Below, one piece after another: positions 1 to 5,312 of a stretch of 5,312 bases of DNA (position 1 is its first letter; each line of letters begins with the position of its first letter). The translations under genes were made by a program, and so were the position numbers. The DNA is from an uncultured Eubacteriales bacterium (lineage in GTDB: Bacteria; Bacillota; Clostridia; Lachnospirales; Lachnospiraceae): NCBI GenBank assembly GCA_900545455.1, contig UQZF01000186.1, forward strand, positions 1 through 5,312, read 5' to 3'. Under the pieces are notes generated by a model. That model was not told where the DNA came from and made no database searches. It worked only from the letters and a program-made list of their open reading frames with translations.

Positions 1-204
1 ACACAGGTTCCGCACGAGGGCAGCGATATGTCAGTCTACATGGTAGGACAGGTCATCAAGGAAAAGTACCGCCTCATGGAAGCGTATGACATGACAACGG
101 AAGCTATCGTCACGAAGCTTATGTGGATACTTGCACAGACCAAAAATCCCGATGAAGTCAGGGAACTCTTCTACCGCCCTGTCCAGAACGACCTCAACAT
201 CTAA
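1..204 (+). CDS. ansA: L-asparaginase, type I-like (3' end only)
   Basis: Only the last 67 codons are present, open from the left edge to a TAA stop at 202-204. The enzyme family hydrolyses L-asparagine to aspartate and ammonia, usually in the cytoplasm for type I. The visible part corresponds to the end of the C-terminal domain: a TQVPHEGSDMSVYMVGQ stretch followed by AYDMTTEAIVTKLMWILAQ, which resembles the GADMTVEATLTKL region near the C-terminus of E. coli AnsA. The catalytic threonines, Asp and Lys sit in the missing N-terminal part, so activity cannot be judged. No signal peptide can be assessed. It lies 12 bases before rpe on the same strand, so the two are probably co-transcribed, although no metabolic link is obvious. 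A glutaminase-asparaginase or a GatD-like amidotransferase subunit are less likely alternatives. Confidence 0.85.
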   Translation, partial: TQVPHEGSDMSVYMVGQVIKEKYRLMEAYDMTTEAIVTKLMWILAQTKNPDEVRELFYRPVQNDLNI

Positions 205-210
205 AAGGAG
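203..210 (+). promoter_or_regulatory. Shine-Dalgarno site of rpe
   Basis: AAAAGGAG ends six bases before the rpe ATG at 217. It begins inside the asparaginase TAA stop codon (202-204), so the upstream ribosome terminates on top of the initiation site. This supports translational coupling and fixes the rpe start. Confidence 0.8.
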
Positions 211-216
211 CACATC

Positions 217-873
217 ATGAATTACAGAAAAATATTATCACCTTCAATATTGTCAGCGGACTTTGGTAACCTCGCCCGCGACATCCACACCATCGACGAG
301 GCAGGAGCCGAATATATCCATGTAGATGTAATGGATGGCTTGTTCGTTCCGAGCATTTCTTTCGGAATGCCGGTAATCAAATCAATCAGACCTGTTACCC
401 GCAAAGTATTCGACGTCCACCTTATGATTGAGGAACCGATAAGATATGTCGAGGAATTTGCCTCCCTCGGTGCCGACATCATCACAGTTCACGTTGAAGC
501 CTGTGAGAACGTCGAGGCAACGCTTAATAAAATCAAGGAGCTTGGCGTCAAGGTCGGAATCACCCTCAACCCCGCCACATCTGTAAGCGATATAGTTCCA
601 TATATGCCACTCGTCGATATGGTGCTTATCATGAGTGTCAATCCGGGATTCGGCGGTCAGAAATTCATCGAAAGCTCACTCGACAAACTTAGGGAAACAG
701 CTCGCCTCAGAGATGAAATGGGACTCCACTTTGACATTGAAGTGGATGGCGGTGTCAACTTCGACAATATAAAATCAATATGTGAGGCAGGAGCCAATAT
801 AATCGTTGCAGGCTCAACCGTATTCAAGGGCGATGCCTCCGCAAACGTAAAGAAACTCATGGAGCTTATGTAA
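217..873 (+). CDS. rpe: Ribulose-phosphate 3-epimerase
   Basis: This cytoplasmic enzyme interconverts D-ribulose 5-phosphate and D-xylulose 5-phosphate in the non-oxidative pentose phosphate pathway. The 218-residue product is full length for the family and should fold as a single TIM barrel. Visible hallmarks are SPSILSADF (residues 8-16), HVDVMDG (35-41), DVHLM (66-70), MSVNPGFGGQKF (139-150), DIEVDGG (173-179) and the phosphate-gripping VAGSTVF (197-203). The metal ligands His35, Asp37, His68 and Asp177 are all present, with Asp37 and Asp177 as the acid/base pair, and Ser10 is conserved. The ATG follows a good ribosome-binding site. The last five sense codons and part of the stop form the terminator hairpin shared with rsgA. 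In B. subtilis this gene follows rsgA on the same strand; here it faces rsgA. Allulose-6-phosphate epimerase is a close relative, but the sequence fits Rpe well. Confidence 0.97.
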   Translation: MNYRKILSPSILSADFGNLARDIHTIDEAGAEYIHVDVMDGLFVPSISFGMPVIKSIRPVTRKVFDVHLMIEEPIRYVEEFASLGADIITVHVEACENVEATLNKIKELGVKVGITLNPATSVSDIVPYMPLVDMVLIMSVNPGFGGQKFIESSLDKLRETARLRDEMGLHFDIEVDGGVNFDNIKSICEAGANIIVAGSTVFKGDASANVKKLMELM

Positions 874-895
874 GCTTCATGAGTTTCTATTTTTA
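851..895. terminator. Probable bidirectional intrinsic terminator between rpe and rsgA
   Basis: Arms 851-867 and 872-888 pair over 17 positions around a 4-base loop (868-871), with a single G·U (on the + transcript, G862 with U877). On the + strand the stem is followed by ATTTTTAA, with five T at 890-894. On the - strand the stem ends in TTTCT and runs on as TTACGTTT, a weaker but T-rich tail. The left arm encodes roughly residues 213-217 of Rpe, and the right arm takes the last two bases of the rpe stop. On the - strand the hairpin starts four bases after the rsgA stop. The stem is AU-rich (six G-C pairs), so efficiency is uncertain. Confidence 0.8.
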
Positions 896-1774
896 ATGTA
901 TTCTATCTCTTTTTCCAAGTTCATTATACATCGCGACATAGCTTTCATACCTTACCACATTTATCCTGCCGTCATTTACGGCGGCTTTCACAGCACAATC
1001 AGGTTCATTGATATGAACACACCCCGAGAATCTGCATTTCCCCTCGTATTGGTCAAATTCAGGTATATAGAATCTGAGCTTTTCCCGCTCGGAAACCATG
1101 ACGGACAGGGATGTAAATCCCGGTGTATCGAGAATATAACTCTCATTGTCAAGGACAAACACCTCCGAATGTCTCGTCGTATGTTTCCCACGCCCTATTT
1201 TCTCGCTGATGCTTCCCGTTTCCATATACACCTGCTCGACAAGTGCATTAAGAATCGATGATTTTCCAACACCGGACGGTCCGGCAAGAGCCGTCGTGTG
1301 CCCGTGCAGAAGTCCTCTAAGCTCCTCTATTCCCTCACCAGTCACCGTGCTTGTAAACATCACACGGCACCCGCTGTCAAAATAGATGTCGGAGAGCTCT
1401 TTCATATCCTGCTCTGTCGTCTCATCTATCTTGTTAAAGCATATTATGGTCGGCAGCTCATAGCCATCCATCATTACAAGAAAGCTGTCTAACAGTCTCA
1501 GGTTCGGTTCAGGATGTGAAATGGCAAACACAAGCAAAGCCTGATCCACATTAGCTACGGCAGGTCTTATCATTTCACTGCTCCTCGGAAGTATCTCGAC
1601 GATATTTCCAAGAAGCTTATCAGAATCAACAATATCAATATCCACATCATCGCCGACCAAGGGTTTAACATTTTTATTTCTGAATCCACCCTTTGCCTTA
1701 CACTCGTATGTCCCGCCGTCCTCGGCATGGACATAGTAAAAACCTGCAATTCCCTTAATTATCTTACCGCGCAT
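893..1774 (-). CDS. rsgA: Ribosome small-subunit-dependent GTPase RsgA
   Basis: RsgA (YjeQ, CpgA) binds the 30S subunit late in assembly and hydrolyses GTP to help maturation of the decoding centre. From the chosen start the protein has 293 residues, normal for the family. An OB-fold covers about 1-65. A circularly permuted GTPase domain follows in the order G4 (NKID, 114-117), G5 (TSTVTGEG, 141-148), G1 P-loop (GPSGVGKSS, 165-173), G2 (GRGKHTTRH, 194-202) and G3 (DTPGF, 216-220). A zinc finger has Cys247, Cys252, His254 and Cys260. I chose ATG at 1774 because MRGKIIKGIAGFYYV matches usual RsgA N-termini and an AAGTGGA site lies seven bases upstream. The in-frame GTG at 1784-1786 falls inside that site. 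It is last in the rlmN-stp-prkC-rsgA run. In B. subtilis the homologue is a PrkC substrate phosphorylated at a threonine just before the P-loop; Thr160/Thr161 lie there here. Confidence 0.97.
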   Translation of the reverse strand: MRGKIIKGIAGFYYVHAEDGGTYECKAKGGFRNKNVKPLVGDDVDIDIVDSDKLLGNIVEILPRSSEMIRPAVANVDQALLVFAISHPEPNLRLLDSFLVMMDGYELPTIICFNKIDETTEQDMKELSDIYFDSGCRVMFTSTVTGEGIEELRGLLHGHTTALAGPSGVGKSSILNALVEQVYMETGSISEKIGRGKHTTRHSEVFVLDNESYILDTPGFTSLSVMVSEREKLRFYIPEFDQYEGKCRFSGCVHINEPDCAVKAAVNDGRINVVRYESYVAMYNELGKRDRIH

Positions 1775-1781
1775 ACATTTT

Positions 1782-1788
1782 TCCACTT
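1782..1788 (-). promoter_or_regulatory. Shine-Dalgarno-like site deciding the rsgA start
   Basis: AAGTGGA on the - strand lies seven bases upstream of ATG 1774. It contains the competing GTG codon (1784-1786), which itself has no good site upstream. The match is imperfect, which suggests modest initiation or help from ribosomes leaving prkC 28 bases upstream. Confidence 0.6.
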
Positions 1789-1802
1789 AATCTGATTGTA
1801 TT

Positions 1803-3929
1803 CTACTCTGTCAGTGTAACATCGAGAGAACAGAGCTGCACTGTCTGCTCCGATGACGGTGCAACATAATATGCAAACACTCTGAGTTCCGCCGAACCCT
1901 TGCTGTAATCAGAAAGTGCTTCTCTTACCTGAATTGACTTTTCCGTCATTCCTGCATAAGATGTAAACTCCTGGGAAGCTATGTTCTTCTCATTGCCATT
2001 CTGTATAAGCACAAAGTTGAGTCTTATAAATGTCGCATCCTGTGGCACCAGATTAGAATCAGTCAAATCTTCTGCAAGTACCGTCTTTGACAAATACACA
2101 TACTTTACCGATGAGTCACTTCCCGTGCTCACCACAAAGTTGATTGTCGAACCCTCGGCAGCCTTCTCTCCGGCTGTAGGACCGCTCTGTGCAATTACGA
2201 TTCCCGGTGCAACATTCTGGCTGCTCTCGCGCTTAACTGTTCCTACCTCAAAACCGTTTGACACAATCGCATTCCTTGCTTCATCCTCGGTCATTCCTGC
2301 AAGTGACGGAACCTCAGTATATACCTTTCCATCGCCCATACTTACATACAATGTAACTTCATCGCCCTGTTTAACCTTGGCAAGATGCTTAGGTGTTGAG
2401 CTGACAACATGGAACTGTTCAACCTCAGAGCTTGCAACATACTCTGTTGTAACCTTGAGTCCGAGTGCCGTAAGTGCCTCCCTCGCATCATCCTCTGTCA
2501 TATCTTCAACATTAATCATGGAGAATGATTCAGGTCCGTTGCTGACTGTAAGTATTATCGTTGTATGCTCGGTAACTCTTGTTCCCGCAGCCACATTCTG
2601 TTCTATAACTGTTCCTGCATCATACGACGAATTGGAATATATAAGCTTTGCCCCGAGATTGACGTCATTTAACATGGACTGTGCTTCCTCGTAGCTGTAT
2701 CCTGTAACCTGTGGCACTTCCGTCTTGCCGTCATCAGCGGAAACTGACTGTGTCGTTGTTGTATTGTCTGAACTGTTTCCGCTTCCTGAAAGGACAGACA
2801 CCATCTTGAAGATTATGAACAATGTAATTATGACAATTATAACGGCAACTGTGATTCCAAGCGCTGTAATGACCTTGTCAACCGTCGTTCCCCTGCCTTC
2901 ATTGTCGTCGTCATCTTCCTCGTCGTAATCGTCATCTACATCGTCGATGTCATCCTCTTCCTCATAATCATAATCATCCTTCTTGCTTCTGCTTGCGGTG
3001 TTGGTTGACTTGATTGATGACATCTGATGAATCATGTCAAGTTCATCCTCCGTTATCATCTTGGTCGGACCGTTGCTTGCTACAGGTCTCATAACAACAA
3101 AATCCTCATCAGGTGCAACAAGTGATCTCTTAAGGTCAGCAATCAGATCCGACATATTCTGATAACGTCTCTCAGTCTTTTTCTGTGTACATTTGAGTAC
3201 GATTTTCTCAACGCTTATGGGAATTCCCGGCACAAGCTTCGCAGGTGAAACAATATCATCCTGAATGTGCTGGAGCGCAACAGACACTGTTGTGTCTCCC
3301 TCGAAAGGAACCCTTCCCGTCAGCATCTCATAGAGCATGATACCGAATGAATAAATATCACTCTTCTCATCACTGTACCCGCCTCTCGCCTGCTCAGGTG
3401 ATATATAGTGAACCGAACCCATAGCATTCGAGTTGATTGTATTCGAAGTTGCCGCTCTTGCTATACCAAAATCGGTAACTTTCACCTTACCTTCCTTGGA
3501 TATAATAATATTCTGCGGTTTAATATCACGATGAACAATATGATGATTATGCGCTGCCTCAATACCCTGTGCCACCTGAATGGCAATGCTTACCGCCTCC
3601 CTGACGCCAAGTCTGCCCTTCTTCTCAATATATTTCTTAAGTGTAATGCCTTCAACAAGCTCCATTACAATGTAGTATATTCCGTTCTCATCACCGACAT
3701 CATATACATTTACAATATTAGCATGAATAAGTCCCGCCGCCGACTGGGCCTCAACACGAAACTTCGTAACAAACGACCTATCCTCACTGAACTCCGGCTT
3801 AAGCACCTTGATTGCAACATATCTGTTCAATTTATGGCACTTTGCCTTATAGACATCTGACATTCCGCCTGAACCAATCTTCTCAAGAATCTCATATCTG
3901 TCCGCTATAAACATTCCCGGCTTTAACAT
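1803..3929 (-). CDS. prkC: Membrane Ser/Thr protein kinase with PASTA domains (PrkC/Stk type)
   Basis: This is a 708-residue Hanks-type kinase that senses peptidoglycan or lipid II outside the cell and phosphorylates cytoplasmic proteins. The kinase domain (about 11-270) has the glycine loop GSGGMSDVY (19-27), Lys41 in AIK, helix-C Glu60, the catalytic HRDIKPQN (133-140), DFG (153-155), a TSNT activation loop (161-164) and GSVHYISPEQARG (171-183). A linker follows with a strongly acidic part (318-344, 21 of 27 residues Asp/Glu). A transmembrane helix spans about 354-374, then a Ser/Thr-rich stalk. Three PASTA units lie at about 404-466, 468-532 and 536-603; the second is divergent. A further 100-residue C-terminal domain (606-708) is probably Ig-like, as in B. 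subtilis PrkC. Topology should be N-in, C-out. The ATG follows AGGAGG by four bases. The partner phosphatase stp lies 11 bases upstream and rsgA 28 bases downstream. Confidence 0.96.
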   Translation of the reverse strand: MLKPGMFIADRYEILEKIGSGGMSDVYKAKCHKLNRYVAIKVLKPEFSEDRSFVTKFRVEAQSAAGLIHANIVNVYDVGDENGIYYIVMELVEGITLKKYIEKKGRLGVREAVSIAIQVAQGIEAAHNHHIVHRDIKPQNIIISKEGKVKVTDFGIARAATSNTINSNAMGSVHYISPEQARGGYSDEKSDIYSFGIMLYEMLTGRVPFEGDTTVSVALQHIQDDIVSPAKLVPGIPISVEKIVLKCTQKKTERRYQNMSDLIADLKRSLVAPDEDFVVMRPVASNGPTKMITEDELDMIHQMSSIKSTNTASRSKKDDYDYEEEDDIDDVDDDYDEEDDDDNEGRGTTVDKVITALGITVAVIIVIITLFIIFKMVSVLSGSGNSSDNTTTTQSVSADDGKTEVPQVTGYSYEEAQSMLNDVNLGAKLIYSNSSYDAGTVIEQNVAAGTRVTEHTTIILTVSNGPESFSMINVEDMTEDDAREALTALGLKVTTEYVASSEVEQFHVVSSTPKHLAKVKQGDEVTLYVSMGDGKVYTEVPSLAGMTEDEARNAIVSNGFEVGTVKRESSQNVAPGIVIAQSGPTAGEKAAEGSTINFVVSTGSDSSVKYVYLSKTVLAEDLTDSNLVPQDATFIRLNFVLIQNGNEKNIASQEFTSYAGMTEKSIQVREALSDYSKGSAELRVFAYYVAPSSEQTVQLCSLDVTLTE
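2898..2978 (-). repeat. GAT/GAC/GAA-rich low-complexity tract in prkC
   Basis: On the - strand this stretch is almost entirely GAY and GAR codons, giving residues 318-344 of PrkC: mostly Asp and Glu with a few Tyr, Ile, Val and Asn. The codons are mixed (GAT, GAC, GAA, GAG), not a pure repeat, and the frame is intact. It lies between the kinase domain and the membrane helix. The imperfect triplet repetition could vary in length between strains by whole codons. Confidence 0.65.
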
Positions 3930-3933
3930 ATTA

Positions 3934-3939
3934 CCTCCT
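3934..3939 (-). promoter_or_regulatory. Shine-Dalgarno site of prkC
   Basis: A full AGGAGG lies four bases before the prkC ATG (3927-3929) and begins one base after the stp stop codon (3941-3943). It is the strongest ribosome-binding site in the window. The tight packing suggests coupled production of phosphatase and kinase. Confidence 0.85.
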
Positions 3940-3940
3940 A

Positions 3941-4660
3941 TTACAGTTCTATAATGACGACAGCTATATTGTCCTTGCCGCCATTCTCATTAGCTCTGCC
4001 TAACAGTTGCTTCGTCTTATCTTCAATCGGAATATCCGAAGACAAAATCTGCTCAATCTCTTCATCTTCAACCATGTTGCTCAGTCCGTCCGAACACATA
4101 ATTATTCTGTTGCCCGCAGTAAGTTCAGCCTCAAAGAAATCTGCCATGACTTCTTTTGATCCGCCTATCGCGCGGGTAATAACATTTTTCTTTTCATGTC
4201 TGCGTGCTTCATCGCGTCCGAGCTTGCCAAGCGCCACCATCTCCGCAACAAGAGAGTGATCTCTCGTAATCTGTGACAGCCTGCCGTCATACAGGTACAG
4301 TCTGCTGTCTCCGACATTAGCTACATACATCGATTCCCCGATAATCGTGCACACAACCAAAGTAGTTCCCATACCTGAATACTGCTCCGACTCAGCGGCT
4401 TTCTCAAGCAGCTTTTTGTTAGCCTCCACAATCGCATCATTGATAATTGTAATCGGATTATCCGAGTCTGACTTTTTAATACTGTCCGTCAAAGTCTCAA
4501 CCGTGTAGCGCGAAGCTAAATCTCCTGCTTTATGCCCGCCCATTCCGTCTGCCACCAAAAAAAGATTCGGCAGCTTTCCGACCGGTTCCATACTGCAAAA
4601 GATGTAATCCTGATTGACTTCTCTTACTCTGCCTACATCCGTAGCTGCATATGCCCTCAT
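3941..4660 (-). CDS. stp: PP2C-family Ser/Thr protein phosphatase (PrpC/Stp)
   Basis: This metal-dependent cytoplasmic phosphatase removes phosphate from PrkC and its substrates. The 239-residue product is a typical single-domain bacterial PP2C with no membrane segment. Visible motifs are DVGRVREVNQDY (8-19), VADGMGGHKAGD (36-47), GMGTT (96-100), VANVGDSRLYLYDG (113-126), TRDHSLV (132-138), NVITRAIG (159-166), CSDGLSNMVED (189-199) and GGKDNIAVV (227-235). Metal-binding Asp18, Asp38, Asp191 and Asp230 are conserved, as is Asp118. I chose ATG 4660 because MRAYAATDVG matches the usual PrpC N-terminus and GGAGG lies six bases upstream. A longer frame from 4699 would add 13 atypical residues and overlap rlmN by 20 bases. 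The gene sits 19 bases after rlmN and 11 before prkC, the normal phosphatase-kinase pairing. Confidence 0.96.
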   Translation of the reverse strand: MRAYAATDVGRVREVNQDYIFCSMEPVGKLPNLFLVADGMGGHKAGDLASRYTVETLTDSIKKSDSDNPITIINDAIVEANKKLLEKAAESEQYSGMGTTLVVCTIIGESMYVANVGDSRLYLYDGRLSQITRDHSLVAEMVALGKLGRDEARRHEKKNVITRAIGGSKEVMADFFEAELTAGNRIIMCSDGLSNMVEDEEIEQILSSDIPIEDKTKQLLGRANENGGKDNIAVVIIEL

Positions 4661-4666
4661 TACATT

Positions 4667-4671
4667 CCTCC
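4667..4671 (-). promoter_or_regulatory. Shine-Dalgarno site deciding the stp start
   Basis: GGAGG, extendable to GGAGGAA, lies six bases before ATG 4660. It directly abuts the base of the hairpin at 4672-4690. This placement rules against the upstream ATG at 4699, whose preceding sequence lies inside rlmN. Confidence 0.8.
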
Positions 4672-4690
4672 ACGCAGAACTATTCTGCGT
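4672..4690 (-). other. Small hairpin at the rlmN stop, next to the stp ribosome-binding site
   Basis: On the - strand ACGCAGAA (4690-4683) and TTCTGCGT (4679-4672) are perfect reverse complements, separated by TAG, which is the rlmN stop codon (4682-4680). The stem has eight pairs, four of them G-C, and a three-base loop. No T-run follows, so it is not an intrinsic terminator. Its right side touches the stp Shine-Dalgarno site. A role in coupling or mRNA processing is inference only. Confidence 0.5.
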
Positions 4691-5312
4691 TATTTTCATC
4701 TAAACGGCTCTTGCGAAGCTGTCCGCAAGCCCCATCAATATCTCTTCCCATCTCTCTTCTTATTGTACATGCAATCCCATTTTTTTCAAGAAGATTTTTA
4801 AAATTGGCAACCTGAGGTCCTTCCGTCTGTTTAAAATCTCTTTCCTTTATGGGATTGACCGGTATAAGATTGACATGGCAGTTCATGCCTTTTATAAGGC
4901 CTATAAGCTCCATTGCCTGCTCCCTGCCATCGTTAACCCCTTTTACAAGGCTGTATTCGTATGTAATTCTTCTCGATGTCTTTTCAACATAATACCTGCA
5001 CGCATCCATAAGCTCCTCTATCGAATACTTATTTGCTATTGGCATCAGTGACTTTCTCAGCTCGTCGTTCGGTGCATGAAGCGATATTGCAAGATTCACC
5101 TGCAGTTTTTCATCCGCAAACTGCTTTATTCTCGGGACAATTCCGCATGTCGATATCGTAAGGTTCCTTGCTCCGATATTGATTCCGTTCTCATCTGTAA
5201 GCAACGTTACAAATTTTCTGACATTATCGTAATTATCAAAAGGTTCTCCTGTTCCCATAATCACAACATGCGATACTCTCTCTCCCGTGTCCGCCTGTAT
5301 CCTGTATATCTG
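4680..5312 (-). CDS. rlmN: Dual-specificity rRNA/tRNA methyltransferase RlmN (5' end missing)
   Basis: RlmN is a radical-SAM enzyme that methylates C2 of A2503 in 23S rRNA and of A37 in a subset of tRNAs, supporting translational accuracy. The frame is open to the right edge, giving the last 210 residues. The N-terminal part, including the CxxxCxxC iron-sulfur motif, is outside the window. Seen here are VVIMGTGEPFDNYDNV (the SAM-contacting GEP region), NLTISTCGIVP, LAISLHAPNDELRKSLMP, TYEYSLVKGVND, HVNLIPVNP and GRDIDGACGQLR. The Cys of GACGQL (codon 4725-4727) matches the C-terminal cysteine that carries the methyl intermediate (E. coli Cys355). The GTG at 5262-5264 is an internal valine codon, not the start. 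Cfr is a related alternative, but it is excluded as likely by the housekeeping operon context. It precedes stp by 19 bases. Confidence 0.96.
   Translation of the reverse strand, partial: QIYRIQADTGERVSHVVIMGTGEPFDNYDNVRKFVTLLTDENGINIGARNLTISTCGIVPRIKQFADEKLQVNLAISLHAPNDELRKSLMPIANKYSIEELMDACRYYVEKTSRRITYEYSLVKGVNDGREQAMELIGLIKGMNCHVNLIPVNPIKERDFKQTEGPQVANFKNLLEKNGIACTIRREMGRDIDGACGQLRKSRLDENNAE

Noticed and set aside
896..1261. A 121-codon open frame on the + strand just after the rpe terminator
   Set aside because: It is antisense to the zinc-finger and G3 coding part of rsgA, shows no plausible ribosome-binding site and would lie beyond the terminator.
1775..1786. GTG start for rsgA at 1786
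   Set aside because: The codon lies within the ribosome-binding sequence for ATG 1774, and the family N-terminus begins at MRGKIIKG.
1981..2694. A 237-codon open frame on the + strand inside prkC
   Set aside because: It is antisense to the PASTA-coding region, has no recognisable domain and gives Ser/Thr-rich low-complexity protein typical of a shadow frame. The - strand frame is a clear kinase.
3408..3860. A 150-codon open frame on the + strand opposite the kinase domain
   Set aside because: It lies opposite essential kinase motifs and its product resembles no family I know.
4661..4699. Longer stp start at ATG 4699
   Set aside because: It would add MKITQNSSAWRNV, which is unlike PrpC N-termini, and overlap rlmN by 20 bases. 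GGAGG is correctly spaced for ATG 4660.
5262..5264. GTG as the start of a short rlmN
   Set aside because: The frame continues upstream to the window edge with good RlmN sequence (GERVSHVVIMGTGEP), so this is an internal Val codon.
1..5312. A previously undescribed system, mobile element, CRISPR array or defence genes
   Set aside because: All six genes are recognisable housekeeping or regulatory families in tight operons, with no unexplained stretch longer than about 30 bases. I see no terminal repeats, spaced direct repeats or transposase remnants.

Overview
The window looks like chromosomal DNA from an anaerobic Firmicute of the class Clostridia, most likely a Lachnospiraceae relative (Butyrivibrio/Roseburia/Eubacterium type). 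This rests on gene order, Gram-positive style Shine-Dalgarno sites (AGGAGG, GGAGG), moderate base composition and the character of the proteins. The genus is an inference. I see no mobile element, RNA gene, CRISPR array or phage gene, and almost every base is coding.

Two convergent gene sets meet at about position 890. On the + strand (1-873) lie the 3' end of a type I-like L-asparaginase gene and, 12 bases on, a complete ribulose-phosphate 3-epimerase gene (rpe). On the - strand, read from the right edge leftwards, are rlmN (start outside the window), stp (PP2C phosphatase), prkC (PASTA-domain Ser/Thr kinase) and rsgA (ribosome-assembly GTPase). They are separated by only 19, 11 and 28 bases, so they probably form one operon whose promoter lies beyond position 5312. 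A long hairpin at 851-888, T-rich on both sides, appears to terminate both sets. It is built largely from the last codons of rpe.

The - strand set is the conserved Firmicutes block rlmN-stp-prkC-rsgA, which joins translation and ribosome maturation to a cell-wall-sensing kinase/phosphatase pair. PrkC senses wall fragments through extracellular PASTA domains and phosphorylates cytoplasmic targets. Stp reverses this. RsgA is a known PrkC substrate in Bacillus subtilis and matures the 30S subunit. RlmN methylates A2503 of 23S rRNA and A37 of some tRNAs. In B. subtilis rpe follows rsgA in the same direction; here rpe is still adjacent but inverted and sits behind an asparaginase gene.

Start sites were revised for stp (ATG at 4660) and rsgA (ATG at 1774), because the ribosome-binding sites and family N-termini favour these over the longest frames. 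I found no previously undescribed system. The points most worth a second look are the shared terminator inside rpe, a hairpin at the rlmN/stp junction with the rlmN stop codon in its loop, the inverted rpe, and the very acidic juxtamembrane linker of PrkC.
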